Assembly: GCF_000372465.1 (NCBI RefSeq)
Contig: NZ_AQUZ01000011.1
Location: 1-64,000, forward strand
DNA length: 64,000 nt
Direction: 5' to 3'
Source of the DNA: Kribbella catacumbae DSM 19601
GTDB taxonomy: Bacteria; Actinomycetota; Actinomycetes; Propionibacteriales; Kribbellaceae
Below, in pieces: positions 17,536 to 27,587 of this stretch (positions within the stretch are counted from its first letter, which is position 1; each line of letters opens with the position of its first letter). The notes beneath the pieces were generated by a model. That model worked only from the letters and a program-made list of their open reading frames with translations, was not told the DNA's origin and searched no databases. The position numbers were made by a program, and so were the translations under genes.

Positions 17536-18678
17536 ATGACCGACATGCCGGACATGACGTACGACCCACTGGCTGGTCAGCGAGGTCCCGGAGGCGCCGA
17601 GTTCGACGTCTTTCTCTGGGGCACGGTCTTCCTCGACATCATCTTCACGGGCCTCGCCGACAAGCCGACCGGTGGAACCGAGGTCTGGGCCGACGGGATG
17701 GGTTCCTCGCCCGGCGGCACCGCCAACCTCGCCATCGCGGCCAGCCGCCTCGGCCTGCGGACCTCTTTGGCCGCTGCCTTCGGTGACGACGACTACGCGG
17801 ACTTCTGCTGGCGGACGCTGTCCGAGCAGGAGCACGTTGATCTCGGCCGGTCCCGGCGGTTCGACAACTGGCACTCGCCGGTGACGATGTCGGTGGCGCA
17901 CGGCGGCGACCGCAGCATGGTCACCCATGGCCACCCGTCCCCGCTGTCGGCGACCGAGATGATCGGCCAGCCGCCGCGCTCCCGGGCTGTGATCGTGGAC
18001 CTCGGCGACATCGAGCCGCTGGGCAGCACGGACCGCGCGACCTGGGTAGACCTCGCCCGCAAGGAGGACGCGAAGGTCTTCGCCGACGTCGGTTGGGACG
18101 GCACCGGCGTCTGGTCGACGGGCGTGCTGGACCAGCTTCAGCACTGCGACGCCTTCCTGCCGAACGCGGGCGAGGCGATGGCTTACACCCGGACCGAGAC
18201 CGCACAGGACGCCCTGTACGCGCTGGCTGATCGCGTCCCGCTGGCCGTCGTCACCAACGGCGCCGAAGGCGCGCTGGCCATCGACGCCACCACTGGCGAG
18301 GAGGCTCGGGTCCCGGCTCTTCGGGTGCCCGCGCTGGATCCGACCGGGGCGGGCGACGTCTTCGGCGCCGGTCTGGTCGTCGGCACGCTGGCCGGCTGGA
18401 GTCTCGAGAACAGGCTCGCCTTCTCGACGCTCTGTTCGGCGCTGGCTGTGCAGCAGTTCGGTGGCTCGCTGGCCGCGCCCGGCTGGGGAGACATCGCGGA
18501 CTGGTGGCACGACCTGCGCGACTCGAACGACCAGACCAGCTACAGCCGCTCGTTGCGGCGCCGGTACGCCTTCCTCGACGAGATCGTCCCCACTGTCCCC
18601 GTCGGCGCCGTACGTCGCGCCGCTGCCACCATCGCCCGGAACGCGGACGTCACCCCGAACTCTTGGAGCACCTCATGA
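17536..18678 (+). CDS. PfkB-family carbohydrate kinase
   Basis: Protein of 380 residues; ATG 17536 follows CAGGAGCAAG. Ribokinase-fold features include the N-terminal GMGSSPGGTANLAIAASRLG (signature 1) and the C-terminal DPTGAGDVFGAGLVVG (signature 2, with the catalytic aspartate of GAGD). FLPNAGEAMAYT and VVTNGAEGALA are also typical. It would phosphorylate an imported sugar in the cytoplasm. First gene of the operon kinase-binding protein-permeases-deacetylase; its stop overlaps the next ATG (ATGA). A C-terminal extension of about 60 residues is rich in arginine and unusual for the family. Confidence 0.92.
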   Translation: MTDMPDMTYDPLAGQRGPGGAEFDVFLWGTVFLDIIFTGLADKPTGGTEVWADGMGSSPGGTANLAIAASRLGLRTSLAAAFGDDDYADFCWRTLSEQEHVDLGRSRRFDNWHSPVTMSVAHGGDRSMVTHGHPSPLSATEMIGQPPRSRAVIVDLGDIEPLGSTDRATWVDLARKEDAKVFADVGWDGTGVWSTGVLDQLQHCDAFLPNAGEAMAYTRTETAQDALYALADRVPLAVVTNGAEGALAIDATTGEEARVPALRVPALDPTGAGDVFGAGLVVGTLAGWSLENRLAFSTLCSALAVQQFGGSLAAPGWGDIADWWHDLRDSNDQTSYSRSLRRRYAFLDEIVPTVPVGAVRRAAATIARNADVTPNSWSTS

Positions 18679-20042
18679 GCCGCTCACCCCGACTGCTGCT
18701 GACCGCCGGCGTCCTGGCCACCGCCCTCGCCACCCTCGCCGCCTGCGCCCCGGGTTCCGACACTTCGGCGCCACCACCGCAGGCGACAGCCTCGAGCGTG
18801 CAGACCGACGCCTCCAAGCTCGGCGACGTCACGTTGGTGGTCTGGGACCAGGAGGTCCGCGGTGGCCAGGCGGCGCAGATGGAAGAGCTGAACAAGGCCT
18901 TCCAGGCGAAGTACCCGAACATCAAGCTCAAGCGCGTCTCCCGGTCCTTCGACGACCTGAAGACGACGCTCAGGCTGGCCTTGAGCGGCAACGAGCCGCC
19001 CGACGTCGTCGAGGCGAACAACGGCCGCTCGGACATGGGCGAGTTCGTGAAGGCCAACCAGCTGATCCCGCTCGACCCGTACGCAACGGCCTACGGCTGG
19101 GACAAGCGCTACCCGGCATCGGTGCGGCAGTACTCGTCGTACAGCCCTGATGGGAAGACGTTCGGCCAAGGCAACCTGTACGGGCTGCCGCAGGTCGGTG
19201 AGGTCGTAGGGGTCTACTACAGCAAGAAGAAGCTGGCCGCGGCTGGCGTCGAGGCGCCGAAGACGTGGGACGAATTCGAGGCGTCGCTGGTGACCCTGAA
19301 GGGCAAGGGCGAGCCGCCGCTCGTGCTGGGCAACCTGGAGAAGTGGCCCGCTATCCACGTCTTCGGAACGGTCCAGGGGCGTACCACGCCCGCTGACTCG
19401 ATCAAGCAGTTGGCCTTTGGGCAAAAGGGCGCCAGCTGGAAGACGCCCGAGAACGTCAAGGCGGCACAGACGCTTACCGACTGGGTCACCAAGGGGTACT
19501 TCAACGAGGGGTTCAACGGCCAGGACTACGACCCCGCCTGGCAAAGCTTCTCTAAGGGAAAGGGGAGCTACCTGATCGCCGGTACCTGGCTGCAGGCCGA
19601 CCTGCAGAAGGCGATGGGCGACGACGTCGGCTTCATGGTGCCGCCCGGCACAAGCGCTGACGCCAAGCCGCTCGCCACCGGCGGTACCGGACTGCCGTTC
19701 GCCATCACCGCCAAGAGCAAGCACCCCGAGGCGGCCGCGGCGTACATCAACTTCATCACCAGCAAGGACGCGATGGGCACGCTTGCCAAGACCGGCAACC
19801 TGCCGGTGGCCGACACGGCGGCCCAGCAGGTCACGCCGGGACTGCAGCAGGATGTCTTCACCGCATTCGGCAAGACGGTCGAGGCGGACGGGCTCGTTCC
19901 GTACCTCGACTACGCGACGCCGACGATGTACGACACGATCGGCGCTGCGCTGCAGGACCTGCTCGCCAAGAAGGCGACCCCGGACCAGTTCCTCGACCGG
20001 CTGGAGAAGGACTACAGTGCGTTCGCCGCGAAGAACGGGTAG
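18675..20042 (+). CDS. ABC sugar transporter substrate-binding lipoprotein
   Basis: Protein of 455 residues with signal peptide and lipobox TLAAC (C24), so anchored outside the membrane. The mature part is an extracellular solute-binding protein family 1 fold: VTLVVWDQEVRGGQAAQMEE, NEPPDVVEANNG, GLPQVGEVVGVYYSKKKLAA and the C-terminal helices. It would deliver a mono- or oligosaccharide to the two permeases encoded next. The ATG overlaps the kinase stop by 4 nt, and its own 3' end overlaps the first permease. Confidence 0.95.
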   Translation: MSRSPRLLLTAGVLATALATLAACAPGSDTSAPPPQATASSVQTDASKLGDVTLVVWDQEVRGGQAAQMEELNKAFQAKYPNIKLKRVSRSFDDLKTTLRLALSGNEPPDVVEANNGRSDMGEFVKANQLIPLDPYATAYGWDKRYPASVRQYSSYSPDGKTFGQGNLYGLPQVGEVVGVYYSKKKLAAAGVEAPKTWDEFEASLVTLKGKGEPPLVLGNLEKWPAIHVFGTVQGRTTPADSIKQLAFGQKGASWKTPENVKAAQTLTDWVTKGYFNEGFNGQDYDPAWQSFSKGKGSYLIAGTWLQADLQKAMGDDVGFMVPPGTSADAKPLATGGTGLPFAITAKSKHPEAAAAYINFITSKDAMGTLAKTGNLPVADTAAQQVTPGLQQDVFTAFGKTVEADGLVPYLDYATPTMYDTIGAALQDLLAKKATPDQFLDRLEKDYSAFAAKNG

Positions 20043-20916
20043 CCCGCCGGGCGAGCCGCGGCGGATCGCGTACCTGTACCTGCTGCCCGGGTTCCTCGTC
20101 TACGCGGCTTTCCTGCTCTACCCGTTGCTGCGCTCGGTTCAACTGTCCTTCTACGACTGGGACGGGCTGACGCTGGGCCGCTGGATCGGATTCGCCAACT
20201 ACCGCGAGATCGTCAGCGACGAAGGGCTCCGGGCAGCGTTCGGGCACGCGCTGGTACTGATCGTGTTCTTCGCGGTCGTGCCGGTCTGTGTCGGGCTGGT
20301 GCTGGCGTCGATCCTGAACCGGGCGAAGGTCCGCGGACTGCCGTTCTTCCGGACCGTGGTGTTCCTGCCGCAGGTGGTCGCGATGGTCGTCGTGGCCGTC
20401 GCGTGGCGCCGCGTGTACGCGCCGGACGGCAGCCTCAACGCTCTCCTCGGCGCGCTCGGGCTGGACTCGCTCCAGCGCGGCTGGCTCGGCGACTACGCGC
20501 TTGCCCTGCCGGCGGTCGGCTTCGTCGGCACCTGGTTCGAGACCGGGCTGGTGACCGTGTTGCTGCTGGCCGGGATGAGCCGGATCAGCGGTGACCTGTA
20601 CGAGGCCGCGCGGCTCGACGGGGCCGGGCCGGTGCGCGAGTTCTTCGCGGTGACGTTGCCGTCCGTGCGGGGTGAGATAGCGGTCGCCTCGACGTTGACG
20701 GTGATCGCCGCGCTGCGCACGTTCGACCTGGTCTACGTGACGACCGGCGGGGGACCCGGTACGTCGACCAGCGTGCCGTCGTACGAGGTCTATCACCGGG
20801 CCTTCGAGCTCGGCCGGGTCGGTTCGGCCGCCGCGGTCGGGGTCACGTTGACGGTTGTCATCCTGGCGATCTCGTTGCTGATCAACTGGATCGGCGACCG
20901 GGAGGCCGCCTCGTGA
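20017..20916 (+). CDS. ABC sugar permease, MalF type
   Basis: Integral membrane protein of 299 residues with six predicted helices, starting PRRIAYLYLLPGFLVYAAFL. The EAA loop that contacts the ATPase is YEAARLDGAGPVREFFAVTL. The GTG at 20017 lies within the 3' end of the binding-protein gene (26-nt overlap) and restores the expected N-terminus before the first helix. No other start fits between that gene and the first helix. Confidence 0.92.
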   Translation: MRSPRRTGSPPGEPRRIAYLYLLPGFLVYAAFLLYPLLRSVQLSFYDWDGLTLGRWIGFANYREIVSDEGLRAAFGHALVLIVFFAVVPVCVGLVLASILNRAKVRGLPFFRTVVFLPQVVAMVVVAVAWRRVYAPDGSLNALLGALGLDSLQRGWLGDYALALPAVGFVGTWFETGLVTVLLLAGMSRISGDLYEAARLDGAGPVREFFAVTLPSVRGEIAVASTLTVIAALRTFDLVYVTTGGGPGTSTSVPSYEVYHRAFELGRVGSAAAVGVTLTVVILAISLLINWIGDREAAS

Positions 20917-21713
20917 TCTCTCGCGCCGAGAAGTCCGCGAACTACCTGATCCTGGTCGTCTTCGCAGTGTTCGCGATCACACCGATCCTTACCGTTCTGC
21001 AGGCGGCGTTCGGGCCCTCGGACGCCGGTGGCGGTGGCGGCTTCGGGAACTTCGCCGACGCCTGGCGGATCGGCCACTTCGGCACCTACCTGCGGATGAG
21101 CCTGGCGGTGTCGGTCTCGGTCGTGGTGGTCAGCGTACTGTTGTCGATCCTCAGCGGCTTCGCCTTCGGGGTGATGCGCTTCCGCGGTTCGGGACCATTG
21201 TTCTACCTGTTTCTCCTCGGCATCATGATGCCCAGCGAGGCGATCGTCGTCCCGCTGTACTTCGACCTGCGTTCGCTCGGTCTGACCGATACCTTCTGGG
21301 CCGTCGCGTTGCCGCAGGTCGCGCAATCGGTTGCCTTCGGCACCTTCTGGATGCGCGCCTACTTCCGCTCGTCCAGCCGCGCGCTGGTCGAGGCGGCCAG
21401 GCTCGACGGCGCCTCCACCCGCAGGCTGCTCTGGCAGATCCTTGTTCCGCTGGCGAGACCGGCCATCGTCACGATGACGGTGCTGGTCTTCATGTGGACC
21501 TGGAACGAGTTCCTGATCCCGTTGGTGATGGTCACCGACGAGAACCTCCGCACGGCACCACTGGGCCTGGCCTTCTTCCAGGGGCAGTACACCCAAGGCT
21601 TCACCCTGCTCGCAGCGGGTGCGGTCATCGTCGCGACGCCTGTCGTCGTTCTTTATCTCTTCCTGCAGCGCCATTTCATCGCAGGCATGCTCGAGGGCGC
21701 TGTCAGGGAATGA
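20913..21713 (+). CDS. ABC sugar permease, MalG type
   Basis: Second membrane component, 266 residues, with about six helices and the EAA loop VEAARLDGASTRRLLWQILVPL. GTG 20913 overlaps the stop of the first permease (GTGA). No ATP-binding subunit is encoded here; in actinomycetes a shared ATPase of the MsiK type often serves such importers, so the transporter is probably completed from elsewhere in the genome. Confidence 0.94.
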   Translation: MISRAEKSANYLILVVFAVFAITPILTVLQAAFGPSDAGGGGGFGNFADAWRIGHFGTYLRMSLAVSVSVVVVSVLLSILSGFAFGVMRFRGSGPLFYLFLLGIMMPSEAIVVPLYFDLRSLGLTDTFWAVALPQVAQSVAFGTFWMRAYFRSSSRALVEAARLDGASTRRLLWQILVPLARPAIVTMTVLVFMWTWNEFLIPLVMVTDENLRTAPLGLAFFQGQYTQGFTLLAAGAVIVATPVVVLYLFLQRHFIAGMLEGAVRE

Positions 21714-21751
21714 GTCGTATCCCCCGCTGTGCCAGTGACAAGGAGACAGCA

Positions 21752-24700
21752 ATGAAGCGTTACCGCACCATGGTTGCCCTGCTGGCAGCCGCTGTCCTGA
21801 TCCCCCTAGGTAGCCCCGCGGCGACCGCACCTGCGCAGGCGGGCGGTAGTCCACCCGGCCAGTACGTCGCGGATCGGGCGACCAAGATCGATGTGATGGG
21901 GGAGTGGGCCCATCCAGATGACGACACGAGCATCATCGGGCCGTGTGGTGTCTGGCATGAGCGGTATGGCACGAAATGCGGGATCATCATGGTCACTCGT
22001 GGTGAGGGTGGCGGGAACTCCGCGGGTAACGAACTCGGGCCGGACCTCGGGCTGCGCCGGGAGAACGAGGATCGGGTCGCGCACTACCGTTCCGGCACGG
22101 TCGACATCTTCAACCTGGACCGGGTCGACTTCTTCTACAACCAGAGCGCGCCGCTGACGCAGTACTTCTGGGACGAGGAGGAGACGCTGCGCCGCGTCAC
22201 CCGGGTGATCCGGACGACGCAGCCGGAAATCTACATCGGTTTCACGCCGACTCTCGGGGCGGGCCACGGCAACCACCAGCAGGCTGGGCGGCTGATCTGG
22301 GAGGGCGTGCTCGCGGCCGCCGATCCGACCAGGTTCCCCGAACAGCTGCAGGGCAAGGACGCGCTGAGCACCTGGCAGGTCAAGAAGGTGTTCTCGGGTG
22401 GCAGTACTGCCGGCGCCGGCGGAACCACCACGGCCGCCAACTGCACCACCGGTTTCGTCCCGGCCAATCTCGACACGGTGGCGGGTGTGTGGACTGGCTA
22501 CGACTCGCCGTACAAGTGGCCGGCCGGCAACCTGCAGGGCAAGCCGGCGGGGTCCGCCAAGATCTGGCAGCAGGTCGCCGACGAAGGACGGGCGGCCTAT
22601 CCGACGCAGAGTCGCGTTATGTACAAGGGAGTTTCGGCGCCGGCTTGTTCGCGGTTCGGGATGACGCAATCGTTCGTGCCGTTCCAGCCCACCACGAATC
22701 CCGCGGCCGGCCGGGATGAGGCGATCTTGTTCGGCGCGACCAAACCAGATCCGGGTGGTCTGCCGCTGGGGACGCTCGAGTACCTGACTTTCTCGCGGTT
22801 CCTCAACGTTGCCGGTGAACCGTTCCAGGCGACGCTTCACCTGAAGGGGTCGCTGAAGCCCGGCAAGGCCGAGCTGACCGTGCCGCCGGGCTGGACGGTG
22901 AGCCCGGCCCAGGACGTCGGCAAGGTCGACGGCAGCAAGGAAGTGACCTTCACGGTCACGCCGAGCACCACCGCCACGGTGAACCAGAACTTCAAGATCT
23001 CGGCCCTGTTCGCCAGCGGGACCAAGACCGGCTACACCGACAACGTCGTACGGATCGTGTCCCCGACCGAGGGCCGCTTCCAGCGCTGGGGGAACTGGCA
23101 GGAGTACGACGAATGGCTGAAGGACACAGCTCCACAAGCCACCAGGCTCGGCCGATCGGCAGCGATCCAGTCGATGGCCGTCGGCACGACAATCGCGCTT
23201 CCGGTCGTAGTACACAACTGGTCGAGTCAGCCGCAGAGTGGGACGGTCGGTCTCACCCTGCCGTCCAACTTCACGGCCGACGCGACCACGAAGCCGTACG
23301 GCGCTGTGCAGCCGGGCGCTGAGACCACGGTGACGTTCCAGGTCACCAACACCGACACCGCCTTGCCTGCAACGCAGAACGTCTCGATCCCGATCACTAC
23401 CACCTACAGCGCGCCGGCCGGTTCCGGTAGCGAGACACTGACCTTGTCGCTCGTTCCCTCCACCGGGATCGCGCAGGCGTCCACTGCACCGGTTGTCGAC
23501 GGCACGGCCTCACCTGGCGAGTACGCCGGGCCGACACTCGACCTCGGCCGTGTCTGGCAAGGCGGGGGTTCTTGCACAGGCGTTGACGACTGCGGCGTCT
23601 CATCGACAGGCGACGGCAACACTGCGAAGGTCACCTGGTCGAACGACGCGCTCTACTTCTTCGTCCACGTCCGCGACGACTACCAGTCCTACGCGGTCAC
23701 ACCCGAGGAATGTGTCGGGCACTGGCAGGCCGACTCGGTGGAGATCCTGCTCGACCCACGCGGTACTGCGTCGCAGGTGCTCAAGGACACCGCGAACACC
23801 TTCAAGCTCGGCATCTTCCCGTTCACCAACGACCCCACCAACCGCAACGGCAACGGCACGAACGGGCCCTGCTGGGAACGCGACGCCGACAACCACCAGG
23901 GCTACTCGACCGGCCCGCTCAGCATCGGCAACGCCCCCGGCGTACAGGTCGCGAGCAATGCCACCTGGGTCGGCAGCAACGAGACGACGACACCCCACGC
24001 GTACGCCGGTGGCGGCTACGACCTGGAGGTGAAGATCCCACTGGCCGCACTCCCGGCCGCAGTGGACCCGGCCAAGCTCGGGCTGAACATCACGCCGTAC
24101 GACAACGACGACACCTCTGCAGCCGGTACGACGACGCTGCGGCACATCGACATGAGCACCCGGCTCGGCTGGTCGGCACTCGGCTCGGTGCAGTCCGATC
24201 CGTACCGCTGGGGTCAGGCGTCGCTCACCGGCTACACGCCACCCGCCGATCGCCCGACGACCCCGGCACCGCCCAACGTCTCCAACCCCAACCTCAACGG
24301 AGCCCTGTCGCCACAGACGATCGCGCAGTCGGCCCGCAACGGCGTACCGATCTCTGGACGCGTACCGGTCTCCGCGAGTAACAAGCTGAAGGTGACAGAC
24401 GCGAAGCTGTCTCGTTCGTCTGTCGAGCTCGATATATCGTCCACCGGCTCAGGTACAGCTCGCCTGTTCCTCTGGACCGGCTTGATCGGCGCGATCCCGG
24501 TCTACACAACGAGCTGCTCGCCAGCGGCCGATCCCGCGCCGGACTACGGCCTGACACCGTGCGCGGCCACCGACGGCGGCTATCCGCCCTGGTCACCGGA
24601 CATGAGCGGCCACGTCGTCAAGCAAACGACAAGCACGATCAGCAAGAAGACCACGCACCTGTCGATCCCGATCACCGCGGCTCAACGAGAGAAGCTGCGG

Positions 24701-24778
24701 GCAGACGGACGACTCCTGCTGTCCTACGAGACCACGAAGGGTGAAGTCCAGGCTTTCGACCTGCGTCTCAGTCGCTAG
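21752..24778 (+). CDS. Secreted PIG-L/LmbE deacetylase with CBM9-like C-terminus
   Basis: Protein of 1008 residues with a signal peptide (MKRYRTMVALLAAAVLIPLG..., cut near AQAGG) and AAGGAGA before ATG 21752. The first 300 residues are a PIG-L domain: the zinc motif AHPDDD at about 48-53, the MVTRGEGGGNS loop and the later histidine motif GHGNHQQAG. These enzymes remove acetyl groups from N-acetylated sugars. Two Ig-like segments follow (about 350-560), then a domain similar to carbohydrate-binding family 9 (VDGTASPGEYAGPT, LYFFVHVRDDYQSY, WQADSVEILLDP). Last gene of the sugar operon, so the substrate is probably an N-acetylhexosamine-containing glycan trimmed outside the cell. Confidence 0.88.
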   Translation: MKRYRTMVALLAAAVLIPLGSPAATAPAQAGGSPPGQYVADRATKIDVMGEWAHPDDDTSIIGPCGVWHERYGTKCGIIMVTRGEGGGNSAGNELGPDLGLRRENEDRVAHYRSGTVDIFNLDRVDFFYNQSAPLTQYFWDEEETLRRVTRVIRTTQPEIYIGFTPTLGAGHGNHQQAGRLIWEGVLAAADPTRFPEQLQGKDALSTWQVKKVFSGGSTAGAGGTTTAANCTTGFVPANLDTVAGVWTGYDSPYKWPAGNLQGKPAGSAKIWQQVADEGRAAYPTQSRVMYKGVSAPACSRFGMTQSFVPFQPTTNPAAGRDEAILFGATKPDPGGLPLGTLEYLTFSRFLNVAGEPFQATLHLKGSLKPGKAELTVPPGWTVSPAQDVGKVDGSKEVTFTVTPSTTATVNQNFKISALFASGTKTGYTDNVVRIVSPTEGRFQRWGNWQEYDEWLKDTAPQATRLGRSAAIQSMAVGTTIALPVVVHNWSSQPQSGTVGLTLPSNFTADATTKPYGAVQPGAETTVTFQVTNTDTALPATQNVSIPITTTYSAPAGSGSETLTLSLVPSTGIAQASTAPVVDGTASPGEYAGPTLDLGRVWQGGGSCTGVDDCGVSSTGDGNTAKVTWSNDALYFFVHVRDDYQSYAVTPEECVGHWQADSVEILLDPRGTASQVLKDTANTFKLGIFPFTNDPTNRNGNGTNGPCWERDADNHQGYSTGPLSIGNAPGVQVASNATWVGSNETTTPHAYAGGGYDLEVKIPLAALPAAVDPAKLGLNITPYDNDDTSAAGTTTLRHIDMSTRLGWSALGSVQSDPYRWGQASLTGYTPPADRPTTPAPPNVSNPNLNGALSPQTIAQSARNGVPISGRVPVSASNKLKVTDAKLSRSSVELDISSTGSGTARLFLWTGLIGAIPVYTTSCSPAADPAPDYGLTPCAATDGGYPPWSPDMSGHVVKQTTSTISKKTTHLSIPITAAQREKLRADGRLLLSYETTKGEVQAFDLRLSR

Positions 24779-24800
24779 CCGTCTGGCCTTAGGACTCAAC

Positions 24801-24833
24801 GGGCGGCCGCAGAGGGTTACTCTGCGGCCGCCC
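24801..24833. terminator. Strong bidirectional terminator hairpin
   Basis: GGGCGGCCGCAGAG (24801-24814) pairs perfectly with CTCTGCGGCCGCCC (24820-24833) across a 5-nt loop. It sits between the convergent deacetylase and the membrane protein gene. Confidence 0.88.
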
Positions 24834-24874
24834 GGCCTTGCTCTGAGGCGTTGCGGAGTGAGTCTGGCGAGGTA

Positions 24875-25486
24875 TCAGCTGTCGGTGGGTGGGGTTTCTG
24901 AATGGTCCATCCTGAGGAAGCGGCTGGGGTCGCCGGCGGCGCTGGCGCTGGAGCTGAGCCAGGCGTTCAGACCGTCGGGATCACGGCGTTCCAGCTCGTC
25001 GAGGCAGCGTTGACGAGCCGTCACGATGCGCAGCCGAGCTGCCGGCGTGATCGCCTGGTTCAGGTCCTCGAAGCTGTCATGCCATTGCCGGCAGAGCTCG
25101 GCCGTACTGGTCGCCGAATCACCAGGTTCCCCTGGCTGCGGCCAGTTGGGGGAGTCGCCGTACCAGCGGACGACAGGTGGTGAGGTGGCGACCAGGGCCA
25201 GAGCCAGCAGCAGTACTACGGCGCCGAGGGCGAAGGCGAGACCTGCAAAGGCCAAGAGTCCCAGGAAGGGCAGCGCGGCGAGAAGGCCTGCCTGCTTGCT
25301 GGTTCGCCGTTCTTCCTGGTCGCCGGTGTTGCTCGACGCGTGACCGACAGCCGCTGTCAGGCCAACGACGATGGTCAGCAGGACGAACGGGATCAGCAGG
25401 TCGAGTGGCAGCACGATCAGTGCCAGGCCGATCCCTAGACCACCGATCACGCCGCAGGTTGCGCGCCAGACGAAGCTGTAGGCCAT
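24875..25486 (-). CDS. Hypothetical membrane protein
   Basis: Protein of 203 residues from ATG 25486, not recognised. Four hydrophobic segments lie at about 6-25, 28-48, 68-86 and 87-102, followed by a soluble C-terminal part of about 95 residues (ELCRQWHDSFEDLNQAITPA, ARQRCLDELERRDPDGLNAW). It begins 13 bp after ctaD ends and is co-directional, so probably co-transcribed; a link to the oxidase is only positional. Confidence 0.75.
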   Translation of the reverse strand: MAYSFVWRATCGVIGGLGIGLALIVLPLDLLIPFVLLTIVVGLTAAVGHASSNTGDQEERRTSKQAGLLAALPFLGLLAFAGLAFALGAVVLLLALALVATSPPVVRWYGDSPNWPQPGEPGDSATSTAELCRQWHDSFEDLNQAITPAARLRIVTARQRCLDELERRDPDGLNAWLSSSASAAGDPSRFLRMDHSETPPTDS

Positions 25487-25499
25487 GGTGTTGCCACTC

Positions 25500-27260
25500 T
25501 CACGTGCTGCTCTCGGTCCCCGCGTTGCGTTCGAGGTTCTCGACCCGGCCCTGGTCCTCGCCGGCGTCCAGCAGGTTGTCGCGCGGCGCACCGGAGTCCG
25601 GGTACTCCGCCATCGCGACAGCCGGGTGGTGCAGGTCGAAGGCCGGGCTTTCCGACCTGATCCGCGGTAGCTTCTCGAAGTTGTGCCGCGGCGGCGGGGA
25701 GCTGGTCGCCCACTCGAGTGAGCGGCCCCAGCCCCATGGGTCGTCGACGCCGACGAGCGGCGCCCTGCGTGACTTGTAGAGGTTGTAGAAGAACGGCAGC
25801 ATCGAGATGCCCAGCAGCATGGCGCCGACCGTCGAGATCTGGTTCATGGTGGTGAAGCCCTCGTTCGCCCCGTACGTCGCGTAGCGGCGCGGCAGGCCTT
25901 CCACTCCGAGCCAATGCTGCACCAGGAACGTGGTGTGGAAGCCGATGAACAGCAGCCAGAAGTGCAGCTTGCCGAGCTTCTCGTCCAGCATCCGGCCGGT
26001 CATCTTGGGCCACCAGTAGTAGAAGCCCGCGAACATCGCGAACACCACCGTGCCGAAGACGACATAGTGGAAGTGCGCGACCACGAAGTACGAGTCGGAC
26101 AGTTGGTAGTCCAAGGCCGGCGAAGCCAGGATCACGCCGGTCAGGCCGCCGAAAAGGAAGGTCACCAGGAAGCCGACCGACCAGAGCATCGGGGTGTCGA
26201 ACGAGATCGAGCCGCCCCACATCGTGCCGATCCAGTTGAAGAACTTCACCCCGGTGGGCACCGCGATCAGGAACGTCATGAAGGAGAAGAACGGCAGGTT
26301 CACCGCGCCGGTGACGAACATGTGGTGCGCCCAGACGGCGATCGACAGGGCCCCGATGGAGAGGGTGGCCGCCACCAGGCCGACGTACCCGAAGATGGGC
26401 TTGCGGCTGAAGACCGGCAGGATCTCTGTGATGATGCCGAAGAACGGCAGCGCGATGATGTAAACCTCGGGATGGCCGAAGAACCAGAACAGGTGTTGCC
26501 ACAGCAGCGGCCCGCCGTTCGCGGCGTCGAACACGTGGGCTCCGAGGGCTCGATCCGCCTCCAGCATCAGCAGCGTCGCAGCGAGGATCGGGAAGGCGAT
26601 CAGGACCAGGATCGAGGTGACCAATACGTTCCAGGTGAAGATCGGCATCCGGAACATCGTCATCCCGGGCGCGCGCAGGGTGATGATCGTGGTGACGAAG
26701 TTGACGGCGCCCAGGATGGTGCCCAGCCCGGCCATCCACAGACCCATGATCCACAGGTCACCGCCGACGCCCGGAGAGCGGACCTCGTTCGACAGCGGCG
26801 CGTAGCCGGTCCAGCCGAAGTCCGCGGCCCCGCCAGGCGTCAGGAACGCGGAGATGGTGATCAGGCCACCGAACAGGAACAGCCAGAAGCTGAACATGTT
26901 GAGCCGCGGGAACGCGACATCGGGGGCGCCGATCTGGATCGGCACGATCTCGTTGGCGAAACCGACGAACAGCGGTGTCGCGAACAGCAGCAACATGATC
27001 GTGCCGTGCATGGTGAAGAGCTGGTTGTAGACCTCTTCGTTGACAACCTGTAGACCCGGCTCGGCGAGTTCCGCGCGGATCAGCAGCGCCATCACGCCGG
27101 CGATCAGGAAGAACCCGAACGAGGTCATCAGGTACAGATGCCCGATCAGCTTGTGATCGGTGGTGGTCACCCATTTGCGAACCACACTGCCCAGGCTTCT
27201 CCTGCGCGGGAGCGCGGTAACACGCGCCCCGGCACTGATTCGCTCCGCCACATCAGCCAT
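25500..27260 (-). CDS. ctaD: Cytochrome c oxidase subunit I
   Basis: Complete aa3-type oxidase subunit I, 586 residues, about twelve membrane helices. Recognisable motifs are [12 protein letters not shown] at the start, the CuB/tyrosine cross-link site [14 protein letters not shown], the HHMFVTG pair and the heme-ligand region [11 protein letters not shown]. It transfers electrons from cytochrome c to oxygen. ATG 27260 is preceded by GGGGAG. No ctaC, ctaE or ctaF lies nearby, so this is a stand-alone extra copy like the one at the left edge. The two 5' halves are nearly identical in DNA. Confidence 0.97.
   Translation of the reverse strand: MADVAERISAGARVTALPRRRSLGSVVRKWVTTTDHKLIGHLYLMTSFGFFLIAGVMALLIRAELAEPGLQVVNEEVYNQLFTMHGTIMLLLFATPLFVGFANEIVPIQIGAPDVAFPRLNMFSFWLFLFGGLITISAFLTPGGAADFGWTGYAPLSNEVRSPGVGGDLWIMGLWMAGLGTILGAVNFVTTIITLRAPGMTMFRMPIFTWNVLVTSILVLIAFPILAATLLMLEADRALGAHVFDAANGGPLLWQHLFWFFGHPEVYIIALPFFGIITEILPVFSRKPIFGYVGLVAATLSIGALSIAVWAHHMFVTGAVNLPFFSFMTFLIAVPTGVKFFNWIGTMWGGSISFDTPMLWSVGFLVTFLFGGLTGVILASPALDYQLSDSYFVVAHFHYVVFGTVVFAMFAGFYYWWPKMTGRMLDEKLGKLHFWLLFIGFHTTFLVQHWLGVEGLPRRYATYGANEGFTTMNQISTVGAMLLGISMLPFFYNLYKSRRAPLVGVDDPWGWGRSLEWATSSPPPRHNFEKLPRIRSESPAFDLHHPAVAMAEYPDSGAPRDNLLDAGEDQGRVENLERNAGTESST
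26612..27176. repeat. Direct repeat copy 2 (ctaD 5' half)
   Basis: Partner of the repeat at 1-565; see that entry. The similarity ends abruptly at codon [16 protein letters not shown], where the two N-termini diverge. Confidence 0.85.
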
Positions 27261-27587
27261 TTGCGTCTCCCCTTGCACGATCCCTCTCCGGACGCGCAGT
27301 GTCCAGTCGTAAGCAGCAAGAAAAACGAAGCCGAGGCTCCGTGTCGGGCTGTCAGCGGGGAGTGGCCAGGATTTCGCAGCCTCGGGGACGCGGCGGTCGA
27401 CATCGTTGCGCTCGGCAAGCTTCGGATCGGCGCGACGGCGCGCGAGTTCGTCATACAGGATCTCGTCGAACTGCCTACTGCGGCGGCCAGAGGAGCCGGG
27501 GGCTGCTCCTCTGGGGCGGTCGCGGCGAGCGCGCCACCGTCTGCGGTGGCGGTCAGGACTTACTACTGGCAGGTGCCTTCGGTTTGG
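27261..27587. other. Intergenic stretch upstream of ctaD
   Basis: About 330 bp holding the ctaD leader with its GGGGAG ribosome site and a hairpin at 27487-27514, on the downstream side of the sigma-factor gene. No coding frame with recognisable content. Confidence 0.5.
27487..27514. terminator. Hairpin downstream of the sigma factor gene
   Basis: CCAGAGGAGC (27487-27496) pairs perfectly with GCTCCTCTGG (27505-27514), 8-nt loop, about 75 nt beyond the sigma gene stop. Probable terminator that separates it from ctaD. Confidence 0.6.
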
